From positions 33,148,452 to 33,212,451 of the forward strand of contig CM069442.1 of assembly GCA_035610835.1 (NCBI GenBank): a DNA stretch of 64,000 nucleotides, read 5' to 3'. Positions within the stretch are counted from its first letter, which is position 1, and every line of letters begins with the position of its first letter. This document shows, piece after piece, positions 10,620 to 23,365 of this stretch. The position numbers were made by a program, and so were the translations under genes. The stretch comes from Ophiura sarsii (taxonomy: Eukaryota; Echinodermata; Ophiuroidea; Amphilepidida; Ophiuridae). The notes under the pieces were generated by a model, which was not told where the DNA came from, made no database searches, and was given only the letters and a program-made list of their open reading frames with translations.

Positions 10620-11890
10620 AACTAAGCTATTGTTTAGTAGGGCTAATAGTTAAGCTTAGTTACACTGGGTGAACTAGTTTTTAATGGACGACTTGGTGTC
10701 AAACTAATATGCTTGACAAGTTTAACATGGATCGAAGTAAATTGTTAGCTGGACATGTTGAACTATTTCAAATGTTGGTGCTGTACTAAGAAATGAAAAT
10801 TAGTTCCACTGCGAGAGACGTCGTACTAACGTTTCACGACGTACGAACTGCACATCAGTATTGATCATATCGTCTGCATGCGACATCGAGAGAACAGCAA
10901 CTGTTCTGAGCGCTGAAAAAATGTCTCTCTTTATCTGAAATATGTAACACAAACATGGAAGAATGAAAAAGGTGCAACACCAAACTGCAAGGGTCAAACT
11001 ATATACGTTTGCCCACCAAAGATTCAAAGAAATTCAGAGAAAAAAACCTGAATGAAAAGCAGGTGTTAGCACAGGTGCAAAATTCGGCACCTGTGCATCT
11101 TTACGGCACTAGCGAGTGCCGACCATGTCAAAACCACCAAGTCATTCGCAGAATTCCAAAATGGATGAAAAGAATGGGCCGATTGGAGTAATTTGTCTTA
11201 ACTCAGAGCAACCAGCAATATCAATTTCAACGCATGATACTTCATGGGTCTGAATTTGATATATATAGAGGTCACGCTATTTTCCCATAGCAACCGACCA
11301 GGAACTAGTTCAATCCCGGGAGCTGCTAGTTCAATCTGCTGAACTATATAAAAACATTAGTACAGTATGCCCGATGAAAAAGATTAGTCGTACTTGACAT
11401 CATTTTCGTTAGAAGAGACCATTAGTAGAACACCCAATATATTAGTAGAGCACCCGATTAGAGCATGGTTGAACTAGTTTATTATATGAGACCTGTCATC
11501 ACAAAATGAGAGTTAAGTCGGAAAATTTAATTTTCAGGTGTGTCCAGATTCAAAATGCTCAGAAAACAAGCTTTAAAATGATATGCAACATGTCATAATT
11601 GCTCAATGTTTTCCCTGTCAAAATTCAAATTGAAGTTGCAAAATGCCTTTGTTTTCTATTGATTTTTGGCATGTTTATTGGACCATCTCCTAATGCACAC
11701 TAGCGACTTAACGCTCATTTTGTGGTGACAGGTCTCATATTAGTAGGTCAAGGTTGAACTAGTATATTTGATAGTTCAGCAACTAGTACATTGTAACGTA
11801 CTAATATATAGTTTACTCCAACTAGCCGTACTAGTTAAAAGTTAGTCGTACTTGACATAGTTTTAACTAACTTTTGTTTAGTAGGGCATC
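10620..11890. repeat. ACTAGT/TACTAA-rich repeat region with shared end motif
   Basis: The motif GTTTAGTAGGGC occurs near both ends (about 10632 and 11876). Between them are many short matches to GAACTAGT, TTAGTCGTACTTGACA and AGTAGAACAC. It looks like one degenerate repeat unit of about 1.25 kb, itself interrupted by the TIR element at 11486-11738. No coding potential is recognised. The superfamily is unknown. Confidence 0.4.
11486..11738. mobile_element. TIR MITE of about 253 bp
   Basis: The left end ATGAGACCTGTCATCACAAA and the right end TTTGTGGTGACAGGTCTCAT are inverted repeats of about 35 bp that continue into AGTTAAGTCG / CGACTTAACG. The flanks read TAT...ATA, compatible with a TA target. 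It interrupts the ACTAGT-rich repeat around it. Confidence 0.7.
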
Positions 11891-12014
11891 TATCTTCAAT
11901 ACAATGTATGTCATTTAAAATCAGAATAAGATTTTTTATATAGATCTGCAATTATAATATATGATTATGAAGAGCTTTGTTGCAAAAGGGCTATGGTGCA
12001 TTTTTTTCAAAAAT

Positions 12015-12289
12015 GAGTTTGATATAGAAATGTACAGGGAAAAATCATATGTTTCAAGGAAACAAAGTCATTTTTTTTCAAAAAGACCTACATCTCATTG
12101 TAAACAGCCGTTGAAGTTGATGTTTTGTTGCAAAAGGGCCTGTATCCAGAATTAAATCGGGATACAGGCCTTTTGCAACAAAACAACAACTTCAATGGCT
12201 GTTTACAATGAGATGTAGGTATTTTTGAAAAAATGACTTTATTTCCTTGAAACATATGATTGTGACCTATACATTTCTATATCAAACTC
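12015..12289. repeat. Large inverted repeat (foldback), arms of about 130 bp
   Basis: The left arm starts GAGTTTGATATAGAAATGTA and the right arm ends with its complement. The centre is near 12152, between AAAGGGCCTGTATCC and GGATACAGGCCTTT. It is an imperfect hairpin of about 275 bp. Related words (TTGCAAAAGGGCCT, TGCAGGCCCTTTGGC) recur down to about 12590, so a wider repeat family lies here. Confidence 0.75.
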
Positions 12290-12955
12290 TTCTTTTTTTA
12301 AATGATTAAAATAAATGATTTTTTTTGTGTGGTATTTTTTCTCTATGTACAAACAGATGGAGTTTTGTTGCTAAAGGGCCTACATCCAAATTTTCAAAAA
12401 ATGTAAACATGATTTGAAAAAAATTGAAAACTAGCACATTTGAAATTTATTTCAATTCAAATTAGTATGTAGTGTACCTCTTTCATAATCCATTCAGTTT
12501 TTCAATTGCTCAACTTGAATATTTAGAAACAGTTTTTTGATTTTTTTTCTCAATAAGAGCCAAAGTGGATGCAGGCCCTTTGGCAAAAAACCTCTTCATA
12601 TATTAAAATTAAATGTTTTTTGTTGAAAATGATGGGTATTATTTTGCAATGAAACACTACAGATATGAAGACTTGAATATGAAGCAATGGTTTACCTATT
12701 GGCCCCAAGAATGAAAAAACAAATAATACACTAACCCAACCAACCAACTACATTCTCATTTACAAGATAATGCATGACTGTATCTTTCAGGAAAAGACTG
12801 TTTTTGGAATAACCAGTTGCTGTGGAGCAGAGAAAATTACATTGCTGTACCACCCTGTTTATGAAAATTAAGATATGTGCCCCATCACATCAAAATGGAC
12901 AAGTTAGTTGGAGGCACAACTTCAATTTGAGTTACACATATCAGCTGAAAGAGCA

Positions 12956-13496
12956 CATTCTTAAACAGCTAAGAAAGTTTAAGCAATCTCATTGGTTCTC
13001 AGAGAAATCGGCGACATCTCTATGAGACAATAGAACACGGGGAGGTGAGGCTTACGTTTAACAGCGCGCCCGACCTTCACAATGCGTGGTTTGCTCCATG
13101 ACGCGCACTTCTGCAGTGCGTCTTTAGCGCTTTTCCTGCGTTTGTGCCGGCGCTGCGACGCTTACGCATGGTTTACTCATCGCATGTGATTGGATGGAAT
13201 GTTTGTGGGCTATTCGATCCTAGCAGGGGTAAAAGTTGTCAAATGTGGACAATAAAATGTACTTATTTCTTTGATAAATGTCTAAAGTATGATTGTTTAA
13301 GAATGAGAATAAAGGTATTGTTTTTAGACCGTACCCGTGTTATATTGTCTGACATAAATGCGTTCGATAGTATTATTTTTTCGCGTAGAACAACTCCGCC
13401 TGCGGCGTCGTTGTTCTACTTAAAATAATACTATCGTCCGCATTTATGTCAGACAATATAACACGGGTACGGTCTAAAAACAATACCTTTATTCTC
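12956..13496. mobile_element. Foldback element, copy 1
   Basis: This unit of about 541 bp is repeated almost identically at 24074-24614. Its 3' part (13305-13496) is an inverted repeat. Arms beginning GAGAATAAAGGTATTG and containing GACCGTACCCGTGTTATATT flank a GC-rich loop with CCGCCTGCGGCGTCG. A short reading frame over the unit also appears in the second copy, but the palindrome explains it better than a protein does. Superfamily unknown. Confidence 0.75.
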
Positions 13497-13499
13497 TAA

Positions 13500-16400
13500 T
13501 TCTAAGCTTTAAAATGATTCCTTGTTGAAGGAAATCGGAATCACAAGATATAGTTTCAAGAACCACATTTTTTACTATTTTTTTTTAAATATTTCACCAA
13601 CTTTATTGGCGTCTATTTCAAAACTGTATTTGCCGACAACATGTCCTTTTTGATGCGACTGGTCACATATGAGACATATTACATATGAACAACCTTTAGG
13701 ATTGATCAGGTGACTTCAAACCAGCAATTTCTTTCCTAATGTTATATGCCCAATACAGCATTAACACATCCATGAATCGTGTCATGTGTGAATCCATATA
13801 GGTGCAATACCCCACGGGTGTAGTCATTGATTGCAGGGCTTGGATAGAATATATATGAGGCACACAGTAACATATACTTCATTTTCCTTTGTACATTTTT
13901 ACTACGAGCTTGATAATGACAGAGTATTGTTTATCGTAATTTGTGCAATACCTTGATGTTTTGGCAGCAAAATAGAATAAACATCTTTAGTATAATATTG
14001 AATTAAAGAAGGGAAAAATGTTTACAAAAATATGTTTTTCTGAAATTTTGCAATATTTGGGAATTTGCCTATGTCTCCTGTAGTAAGTCAATGGGGTTTT
14101 CAAATAACGAAATAATTTCTTATCAATATACACATCCTCTGCTATTTTGAAACAAATCAATGCAGGTCACCCTAGCCAAGTTAGCCACCTTAAATACGTT
14201 TCCATATAAATAGATAAACAGATGTCAATCTAGCGGAAAATTTAACATTGCTAATTACAAATTCAATTTACTATCTGCCAAGAGACACATTTAAATTTCA
14301 TTAAAAGTCTATTCTTAAGGGGTAACAATTTAAGGATAGGAAAAACTTAGCAAATGGAAATTTTGCTTAATTCTTTTTTTACTTTGCTTTTTAGTTCCAT
14401 CAATGTGTGTGTGCTGTTGTACACATGTTTTTTGTTTGTTTTTGTTTTGTGGTGGTTTTTTTGGGGGGGGGGGGGGGGGGGTTCATATACCTAGATACTT
14501 TTACAAACATATTTGCTCTTTATCATTTTGTGCCATAAAATGAATGGGAATTTAGTGAAGAGTAAAAATTAAAATACACATAAATATCGCTGTCTGCTTC
14601 CATCTTATCGTTTCATCATCAGTTCCCATGGCAACAACACCTATGTCATTCTAGCTGCAAATTTACCTCCTCCCATGACAAAATGTGACAATTACAATCA
14701 ATCTGCTTTAAAACATAGAAATATACATAGGCCTATAAGAAAATGGAAATCATTGGATGTTGAATTTGGCATACTTTATCAATTTTTTTATGTGTGACCG
14801 ACCGACCATCTCAATTGATGACAGTCAGTCAGGTTCTAAAATTTGGCGCTTGTCGACAACGAAAATGCTTATCAATAACAGCACTATTATCTACTCATGA
14901 CAATAAACATTAACATCCTTTAGTTTAGTGCTCACTCATTAATATTTCAACAACAAAGTCCACTATGTATTTCTGCTGTCTACTGAAGATAACACTGGGG
15001 GAAAACTTGGGCTTGTAGGGTGAGGCAAAATAACTTAGGGCATTCAACTACCGGCTTTTATTTCTTAAAATCTGTGCACAAATTTCACAGGTTATTTATT
15101 CTGGCAGAGGGCTACCTCATTAGTCGGTTGAAATTGGTTGCGGATAACATATCTTATGCTCATTTAGATAAAAAAGTACATTATAAAAACCGAACAAGAT
15201 TTGTGATATTTCTCTAATCAGCTCTATTGAATTTCACTATTGAATAATGGTCTGCACTCTAGTCCAACCATCACAAAAGCAATATTTTGTTTGGTTTTAA
15301 AAATACAGTAACTCTACTAAAATAGTCATATCTGGTAAACTGTAGCGTGAAATGTCATGATTCTTTTTGCTGATAATAGTAAATAAATGCATCTATTGCT
15401 TCATACATTGTTTGCCTTCATATTCTGGGGTGGTTTTTATACTCAACATGCTTATATTCTAATTTGCCTTATATTTAAATTCAACCTGTGTGATTGACCA
15501 TGGATAAATTGCCATTGACTGTACAAAGCATAAAACTCACAATAAACCCAATAATTGATGTAGTTATCTTACACCTGAGTGCCTTGAGCAACCCTCCCTA
15601 AACACAATACATCCAGGGACAATCCCTTCCCATCTACTTATATTAAATCCTATCTCACGTAATGAACACACTCGTATAGCTGATAAAACAAAGAGATGGT
15701 GGGTTATATACTGAAAAAACTGAAGATGCATAAATCTAAATAACCTACTTTTCCAGATGCTGTCTACCCATCTACTGCTGATGGCATCTTAAAGGCATAT
15801 TAAGTATGTGTGTGGGGGTGGGGGTGTCCATAAAACGCCCCCTATCTTTGATTTCGTCCACCATATAAAATGTCTCTAACATCATATTTATAGAGCAATA
15901 TGTCTCCTATTACTTCAAAACCAAAATTTGAAAATAATAGGTTGTCAATAACAAGACAGTTTATTTTCTGAGTGTGTTGTTTTCTTGGTCACAAATAAAA
16001 TTATGGGGTTTGACACTTATTAACGCCGTTTACAGTGTTTCAGGCTACGATCACAAGTAAACACAAGTGAATACAATTTTAGTAGAGAATGCTTTGTGGT
16101 GAAAATCTGACAAAAATATGTTGACCAATTCCCAAAATTAGAATGAATCCAGGAAAGTGTAAAAATTGAAAAAGATCACATGATATTGCATTAAGATACA
16201 GCTGGTATGGAGCAGAGATAATCAAAAGAAGGGATTATCGGTCTATATTGAAATTTTTTAGAAAACGCGCAATGTCTGTTTCACTCGCACCTGTATGGCT
16301 CGTTTGAAAAGCCCGGTATTCAACAGGGGTAGTAGTAGTAATTTGTCTCTCATACTAGAAGTTATGATATATTAAACTATCTTTAGAAAAAACGCATTGG

Positions 16401-17148
16401 TGGAAATTCAAATCCTTCAAATTTTGAACAACTAAAATTATTGCATTGAATTCACCGACGCGATTTACGTAACAATGTTTAAAACGTACTTTATATAACT
16501 GTTTCACTCAGTGTTTTAACACACCTAAACTCGAACCCACGAGCACTCTGGACAATTAATGTATCTTTTCAGATCGATAATAGTTTCTGGGAATGAGAGT
16601 GACGGGTCATTTTTTTACTGTTGAGGGGTTATGTCATGAGAGCGCTAGAGGCTACGTGGCCTTTTATGATGCTTCCTTATGATCGATTTTACCTCGCAAC
16701 ACACATAGCTTCAACAGAAAATAGCGGCTAAGCTGTGCCTTTCATTAAATGTCACTGTATGGAGAGACCAATGTCAAAATGTATAAATTTGTATTTTGAA
16801 ACACAACATAAACAAAAAACTTTTTGCAATATCACTATGGACATTAATCTAAGAATCAAAACAAAAAATTACAATTTCATTAGACAACGGCCAGCAAATT
16901 ATTTCCCTGCATTCATATCCTTTCAAGATGCAGTATCATGAAGGTTTCACACATGGGTTGTGAAACTAAAAACCTTTTAGTCTTTCCTTTGGGACAAGTC
17001 ATAGTGAGGCACCATAAGCAATATTAACTCATAGTGCACTTTTAATTTAATTAACTGACTGATGATGGCATTCAAATAACATTATAATCAAGATTATTTA
17101 AGTCAAATAGTCCTCATGAAAATGACATTATATTTTATGGTTCTTCTT
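13500..17148. other. Intergenic sequence, only weak repeats
   Basis: There is a poly-G run at 14463-14481 and a diverged copy of the 3020-4060 repeat at about 15820-16130 (landmark TTAACGCCGTTTACAGTGT). There is also a right-end-like motif GATGCGACTGGTCACATATG near 13650. I see no exon, RNA gene or intact element. Confidence 0.5.
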
Positions 17149-17438
17149 TTAACCCTAACAGCTCCGAATGCTAAAAAAATACTACTTCCAAGTCTATTTC
17201 CAAGCGCATGTGCGGAAGTTTTTCTATGACGTAATCAATCGAGCCTATATAGTGAGCGCAGTATATGGAGTAGCTGAGAGCAGTGGCTTGCCTATGAGGG
17301 GGGGGGGGGGGGGCAGGGTTTTTGCTCTGGAGGGTCCCCGGTCGGACCCAGTTCAATCTTAGGTCTGGTCAATTTATTTGTTGATTTCTCTTCCAAAAGT
17401 GCAATCCTGGTTAAAAACCTGGTTAGGGGGTAAGGGTT
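17149..17438 (+). mobile_element. TTAA-bounded element of the tRNA-bearing family, diverged
   Basis: It starts TTAACCCTAACAGCTCCGAA and ends near GGTTAGGGGGTAAGGGTT. It shares with the copies at 25264 and 34681 the order CCTATATAG, GCG...AGTATA and GTGGC, but the tRNA-like part is degraded and replaced by a G-run and a GAGGGTCCCCGGTCGGACCC palindrome. It is the most diverged copy. Confidence 0.45.
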
Positions 17439-18062
17439 CACATCTTTTAACTCTTTCTTTTATCACATTTTTGTCAAATTCATGGAATATCTATCTTGAA
17501 AAGCCATGTCTATCAAGTGACTTCATATTGTTGGGGTAGAGTCGGTTACAAGTCATGATTACAAGTGGTGAAATCCAGCGCCGCCGGCATTGGTATTCGA
17601 ACCCAGGTGCACCAGCATGAACATTTGTACCCTAGTCCACTTCGCCAAGGATCGCCCTCCCCAAATCAACAAATGTTTCCGCATTTATCATCCATTGTGA
17701 TTGTCCGGGGAAATAGACTGAGGAAACCGGTGCTGTGCTGCCAGCATAATTTGCATAGGGATTTTGTGTGGTTCGAGCATGTAAAAGTTAAGCTACATGT
17801 AGGATCTGAATTGAGAAGGCTAATTTTAAATGCTTAAACAATCCAGGTACTGTACCTCTTAACAAAATGTTAATTTTTCAGATGCTGATAAATCAGGAAA
17901 ATTCTGATCCGTGTACCTCACCCTTTTTGATGTAATTATTGAAATTGCATGAAATATGAGATAGATACCTTAACTTGAACATGCAATGGGGGATGACATA
18001 GTACACTTCACTACCAGACAGACAGCACCCAGCACTAAAGCTTCATTGCTCTCGAGTTCTCT

Positions 18063-18162
18063 NNNNNNNNNNNNNNNNNNNNNNNNNNNNNNNNNNNNNN
18101 NNNNNNNNNNNNNNNNNNNNNNNNNNNNNNNNNNNNNNNNNNNNNNNNNNNNNNNNNNNNNN
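18063..18162. other. Assembly gap (100 N)
   Basis: Exactly 100 N. This is the usual placeholder for a scaffold gap of unknown size. The missing first exon of SERINC could lie in it or further upstream. Confidence 0.98.
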
Positions 18163-19901
18163 TCTAAAATTTTGTATTTTGACCACCCTGTATATATATT
18201 TCCTAATAAGCTGAACAATTAATTTTGTATATGGTTGGATGGGTAATTGACTCAATTACAGCAAAAACATCTCTAGCCTTTGAAAAGGTCCTGCATTTTT
18301 ATACAATGGAAGGGAAAAAAAAGAAAATTATCATTTTGTCTACAATTTTAATTGTTACACCCTGTATAACGTTTAGGTCACCCTGTATATTTGATTTTGA
18401 GTTACCATATTTTCAATCCTTAGATTATAAGCTTTCCAAATATATATGGATTTAAACACTTTAGATGTAAACATGTTGATATATTCTACTGAAACTGCGA
18501 AAGGAGGTATATTTCATGAAATAGACTCATGTAACACAAATGTAGCCCAGGTTAAAAAACATGACCTTGAGCATTTTCATTGTTTTGGACTTATTTCTTA
18601 TCTTAGATAGTTGTTATGGCACTTTAAATAGCTTCAGCATATATTTTATGAATGAATAAAGTCTCAAAGGACATACAGAGACATATCTGCCCTATGTGTA
18701 TCTTAAATTGCATAAATAAAAAACTGCCACCAGAATTCTCAAATTAGCGGCCATTTTAAGTTTATGCAAATTAGGCATGTTTAATTTCTACTTCTACCAC
18801 TCTGATATTTTCAGACTTTTAGTATGTCATTATGGGGACCTTATAGAAATGCATTGTGCTGAACAAATTATGTTTCAATTTGTTTTTGGTCGAATCATAA
18901 TTTTGCTACACCAATTTGGCAATTTTACCATGTATTCCCCTATAGGGGGATTAAGGGTAGTCGTGGGGTCTGAAGACCCTCCGATTTTTTTTTTAAAGTG
19001 CATATTTAATCATGTGGGGTCAAGATAATTATAGGGGGTGGCCCAAAAAGTGTTGATACTCTGCAAAGGGGGGGGGGGGGGGGGGGGGGCTCATAACAGT
19101 TTTGAAAACCCCAACAAAGGTGGGGGGGGGGGGGGGGGATCAAAAAAGTTTAAAACACTTATTAGTTTCCAAAATTGTCTGGGGCTTTGCCCCCAAACCC
19201 CTGCTTTACCTGTATGCACATTTTTTACGGAACATTCATAAATCAACGTACAAATATCTAATTTTTTGGCGCGCTACGTGCGCAGATGTCTACACGCCTA
19301 TTTTCATGTACTAGCCCAGCTAAAAAAATGAAGGGCAAATTCATGTCAATAGCAAAAACATATTTAAAGCCAGGATATAGGAGGGAGCATCCTAATTGGT
19401 TTCAATTGGTTTCAAAAACAGAGATCCGTGCATAAATATGTGAAGTTATTCAGGGGATTAAAGACCATGGCACTAAACCAAATATACCTGCAATTGAAGT
19501 GGGAGTTCTGATTCACTCTAGATTCTACAACCTGCCCTCCTAGATGTGATGCGTCCATCAAAAATAGAATATGATACATGGTCAAAAGAAATCCCATAAA
19601 AGATATCATATCTTTGTTCTCTGAACTTGATAACAATGAACGGGGACAAGAAAGTTTCAGGTGCAGGCAGTAATACAGGGGGGGGGGGTCAAACAGGTTT
19701 GTGGCATGGCGAGAGGGGGGTCAAAAAAGTTTGTGGCAATGGCGAGAGGGGGTCAAAAAAGTTTTGATATACCAAAAATGAAATTATCCAGCCTATCCCC
19801 CCCCCCCCCCACCACTAGGGTGAATGAACTTATTTTAAAATTGGATATTTCCATTACAGCCTAACCTTGTAAAACATATCAATGTTATATTGTTATTTCA
19901 G
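18163..19901. other. Non-coding sequence upstream of the first recognised SERINC exon
   Basis: There are two CACCCTGTATA-type motifs (about 18183 and 18358), three poly-G runs between 19068 and 19690, and low-complexity GGGGTCAAA repeats. No exon with a start codon that splices in phase 0 to the exon at 19902 was recognised. Confidence 0.5.
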
Positions 19902-20060
19902 GCATCCTGTTGTTGCGGTGGATCTCCGTGTTCAACACCATGTCTACCTCCAGTCCGTGAATCCACTAGCACCAGATTGCTTTATATTGTATTCTTCACA
20001 TTTGGTGCTGTTATATGTTGTGCCATGGTTTCTCAGACAGTTGCCAACCAGCTTCCTCAG
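19902..20060 (+). CDS. SERINC: SERINC (serine incorporator), first recognised exon
   Basis: SERINC/TDE1 proteins are multi-pass (about 10 helices) membrane proteins. They were first proposed to help put serine into phosphatidylserine and sphingolipids, and more recently shown to act as lipid scramblases. This exon has the family's cysteine-rich start (CCCGGSPCSTPC) and the first helix (TRLLYIVFFTFGAVICCAM). The acceptor is TTATTTCAG, the donor is CAG|GTGAGA, and phase is 0 at both ends, 53 codons. The exons found in this window join in consistent phases to about 481 residues, close to the family's usual 450-490. Only a short N-terminal exon (start Met plus roughly 10-15 residues) is missing. 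The vertebrate paralogue number cannot be assigned. Confidence 0.92.
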
Positions 20061-20115
20061 GTGAGATACCCTGCTAACAATTTTAATAATGTTATAATAA
20101 GGTTGCGTAAGTTAT

Positions 20116-20137
20116 CAGAGGCGTAACAAGAGGGAGG

Positions 20138-20178
<41 letters not shown>

Positions 20179-20385
20179 GGGGGGGAGGGGGGGGGCATTT
20201 GTTCCTCCTGCAAGAAGGCTTGCCCCCCCATCCTGATGCCCCAAATGAAATAACAAACTCTATGTAATACAAAAATAGGTGGTTATGCCCCCCTTCCCCG
20301 ATCACAGGCATGCCCCCCCCCCCTGATCACAGGCATGCCCCCTCCCCTTCATGCCCCTAGATTGAAGACCCTAGTTACACTACTG
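20116..20385. mobile_element. hAT-type MITE with long poly-G run, in SERINC intron
   Basis: The ends are CAGAGGCGTAAC and GTTACACTACTG, flanked by a near-perfect 8-bp target duplication (TAAGTTAT at 20108-20115, CAAGTTAT at 20386-20393), as expected for hAT elements. It contains a G-run of about 57 bp (20139-20195) on the SERINC sense strand, only 80 bp after the splice donor. Copies of the same family lie at 20463-20640, 42486-42694 and 58505-58680. Confidence 0.75.
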
Positions 20386-20462
20386 CAAGTTATGATACTG
20401 TGTATACTTAACTTGATTGATTGATTAACTTGGTGGCAAATTAAGTCGCAATAAATGTTTGT

Positions 20463-20640
20463 GTGTGTTTTGCATTTGCATCCCCCTGTCAGAAGGCTTG
20501 CCTGCCCCCTTGATGCTCCCCAATGAAATGACAAACTCTATTTATATTAACCAAAAATAGTCAGTTATTCCCACCCGATCACAGGCCTATCCACTGTATA
20601 CCCCTCTCCCCCACCCTCCAGTTGAAGACCCTAGTTACAC
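20463..20640. mobile_element. hAT MITE, second partial copy
   Basis: It repeats the GATCACAGGC and GAAGACCCTAGTTACAC landmarks of the element at 20116-20385 in the same orientation, with a truncated left end. Confidence 0.55.
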
Positions 20641-20877
20641 CATGATGGTTTCCCCTTAACACCCCTTTTTGAAAAACCAGTTACGGCACTGATGATTTCC
20701 CTAGAAAACCGTTTAAAAAAGTGAACAGTTATGTAGCCGGTATAAATAGTGAATACCTAACTCTTGGATATGTCACTGATGTAGATGAAGTCATTGTGAA
20801 GGTCTCCCAACAAAATATCAATATGTGTACTATAGCGGGAAAAGGGTGCAGTTGTCGGAAAAATGCATTTTGAGATA

Positions 20878-21229
20878 TTAAAGGTAGATGTTCCGATTAT
20901 TGACTTGATGTTTTCTATTTTACATGAAAGGTCATCCTTAAAATTGTTGCATTCCAAAGTTTGAGTTGCATAACTCCACTGGTTCTATTTTTAGAAGCGC
21001 AAGGTCAAAATACATGTGCCCATTGAGTAGTACACAGACTGGTTGGTGGTTAACCACCTTTGACAGTAATTCACCACATTTTAGCCTTTAATTTCCAAAT
21101 GAAACAGTTCTGGCCACTAAGATTTTACAGACATAATGAGAAAAATATAGGGATTCTTCTGATATCAAAATGTCTTGATGTGGAAAAATATCATAGCCTC
21201 AAAAAAGTGATCGGGTCATATACCTTTAA
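20878..21229. mobile_element. TTAA MITE, family C, copy 1, in SERINC intron
   Basis: The left end is TTAAAGGTAGATGTTCCGAT and the right end ATCGGGTCATATACCTTTAA, so a TTAA lies at each end with inverted AGGT-type termini. About 350 bp, non-coding. The second copy is at 24898-25267. Confidence 0.7.
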
Positions 21230-21499
21230 TAGAATTAGGCACAGAAAAACATAGAAACTAAAGATAATTTTACAGTTTTATTTCTTCATGAAATCAGAAA
21301 GCAGTGTCCACTCTTTAACACAAAGATGTAATTTTGAAGCGTTCTAAAAGCTCCTTTTAGTATTAAAATCTCAACTTTTTCTTTGAGACAGAACTGCGCC
21401 CTTTTGCTGCGACTGTACACAAATGTTGAAGGCAAAATGTTACTATGCATGTGTTTTAAATCTAATATAAATGATTCATTGTCCATTTTAACTCCACAG

Positions 21500-21681
21500 T
21501 ACCCCAAGGTGATTGAGTTTTGTAACTACACACTGCATGTAGGGCATGACTGTGGTAGGTTGGTTGGCTATGTATCTGTGTATAGGATCTGCTTTGCTAT
21601 GGCAGCCTTCTATGGGATCTTCACAATACTTACTATTGGTATCAATAATAGTAAGGGCTGCAGGGCATCTCTACATAATGG
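21500..21681 (+). CDS. SERINC: SERINC, second recognised exon
   Basis: The acceptor is ACTCCACAG and the donor GG|GTAAGA. It encodes a cysteine-containing luminal loop (VIEFCNYTLHVGHDCG), then the conserved YVSVYRICFAMAAFYGIF helix and the CRASLHNG motif that precedes the next helix throughout the family. Starts in phase 0 and ends after two bases of the Gly codon (60 codons plus 2 nt). NYT is a possible N-glycosylation site. Confidence 0.93.
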
Positions 21682-22684
21682 GTAAGACTTGCTAGAAACA
21701 GTACACAAAATAATTTGTTGGCGATCTTGTTGATTTTGAATGTGCTATTCAACTTTGTAAATTCAAACGTCACATTTGTAAGAGTCACACATACATCACT
21801 AAGAGACACTTGGAAATGCATGACATGTTCATGTAAAACTAACTTGATTTAGATAGTGCCACAGAAGGACATTAAGTGATGTAATATTGATTGAAGAATT
21901 GTATCGAAAGAATGGAGATGTTACAGGATCACCCTGTATAATAAGGTTACTACATAATTGATCTGAGCATGCGCTTTAGCTTTTAAGACTTGTCAACAAT
22001 ATGTCGTTATCCCACATCTGACACCATGTTCTTGTCTCAGGAAGCAAACGGAGGCAATTAATGAGCTCCCTGGCACACAAGGGTGAATTACCAAGTGGCA
22101 TTTCAAATAGAAAAGGAAAAATAATCAGATAAAAACACAACAGAGAAACGAATAAATATATTTTGGGTCAGTATAATAATTATGTCTGCCATTTACTGTG
22201 TCTGTTACTTTAAGAGGAGGGATGGGCATATCAAAACTTACATATTTATTTTGTACATCAGTAGGAAAAAGGGATAATTTTTGGTTGAACCATAATACAA
22301 ATCAAATAAGCAATGGTAATAATCATTTATATGAAAGAATTTGAACCATTGCTCTTTGGTTAGGGGGTGGGGGAGGGTACTCATTTTCTGTTGGTATAGG
22401 AGTGCCACCAAAGGGTTTTGAACGGTGACCAAAACATTTATCGTTTTGCCACTCCTATATGTACCAATAATGACCTGTTTTTACCACTAACAACCTTTAT
22501 GGGCCCATTGATGAACCCATAAATTTACCAGAAAATAAGAAAATAGGGGGTCATCTGTTTACCAGACAGGTGAAAATGCGACCCTATTTAGCGGTACATC
22601 CCCGTAACCTCAGATCCATTGAATACCCCCTCCCCCCTGTGTATGGACCCTCAGTTATTTACTATATTTGTATTTGTTTTATAG

Positions 22685-22861
22685 TATCTGGTTATTCAAA
22701 CTGCTTGGTCTTATTGGGCTGACCGTTGGTGCTTGGTTTGTGCCTATATCCCCCATTGTATTGACTGTGGCCCTCTATGTCGGCTTTGTTGGGGCTGCTC
22801 TCTTTATATTTATGCAGCTGTGGTTACTCATAGATTTTGCAACATCATGGAATTCTAAATG
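22685..22861 (+). CDS. SERINC: SERINC, third recognised exon
   Basis: The acceptor is TGTTTTATAG and the donor TG|GTAAGA. It encodes IWLFKLLGLIGLTVGAWFVP and the next hydrophobic helices through FIFMQLWLLIDFATSWNSKW. These match the SERINC core (WFFKFL...GAF.IP and QL.LLIDFAHSWNE.W). The first base completes the Gly codon of the previous exon and the last two open a Trp codon. Confidence 0.95.
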
Positions 22862-23365
22862 GTAAGAATTTGTTTGATAATTGATTGATTGATCATTATA
22901 GGTCAATAAATGCAAGTGTTATTTCGAGAGAAATTAGAACTATCAATGCACACATATGTTAATAGGAAATGGCTATATGTATAACAGTTGTACAAATCAG
23001 ATGAGGATTTCTGTAATTCGTACAAAGAGTTTGTAGTCATGTGGGATTCCCATTGAATTACCATTACGTAAAAGAAAGTTACACTCATCCAAATCAAGGC
23101 AGTAAAAATCGGTGAACTCCACATATTTTAGTTTCCTGCTTTCTGATTCGTTCGAACCTACTGGATAAGCAGTTGTTTTAGCAAGCTTAACTATCACACT
23201 CTGCCAAACTCGATCAATTTCACATTTTCGTAACCGTTTACCGTTTACAGAGATAGACCCATAATTATTTTTCACGCAACCATTATGGTCAGTGAAACAA
23301 ATGCACTTTTACTGTAGCTGTTCAAAGTTATTCTTAACTTAAACATATATTGGAAAATACAACGT

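Noticed and set aside
13144..13428. 94-codon frame repeated at 24263-24541
   Set aside because: Both frames run into the hairpin of the same foldback element, and the sequence has no recognisable domain. The repeat explains their similarity.
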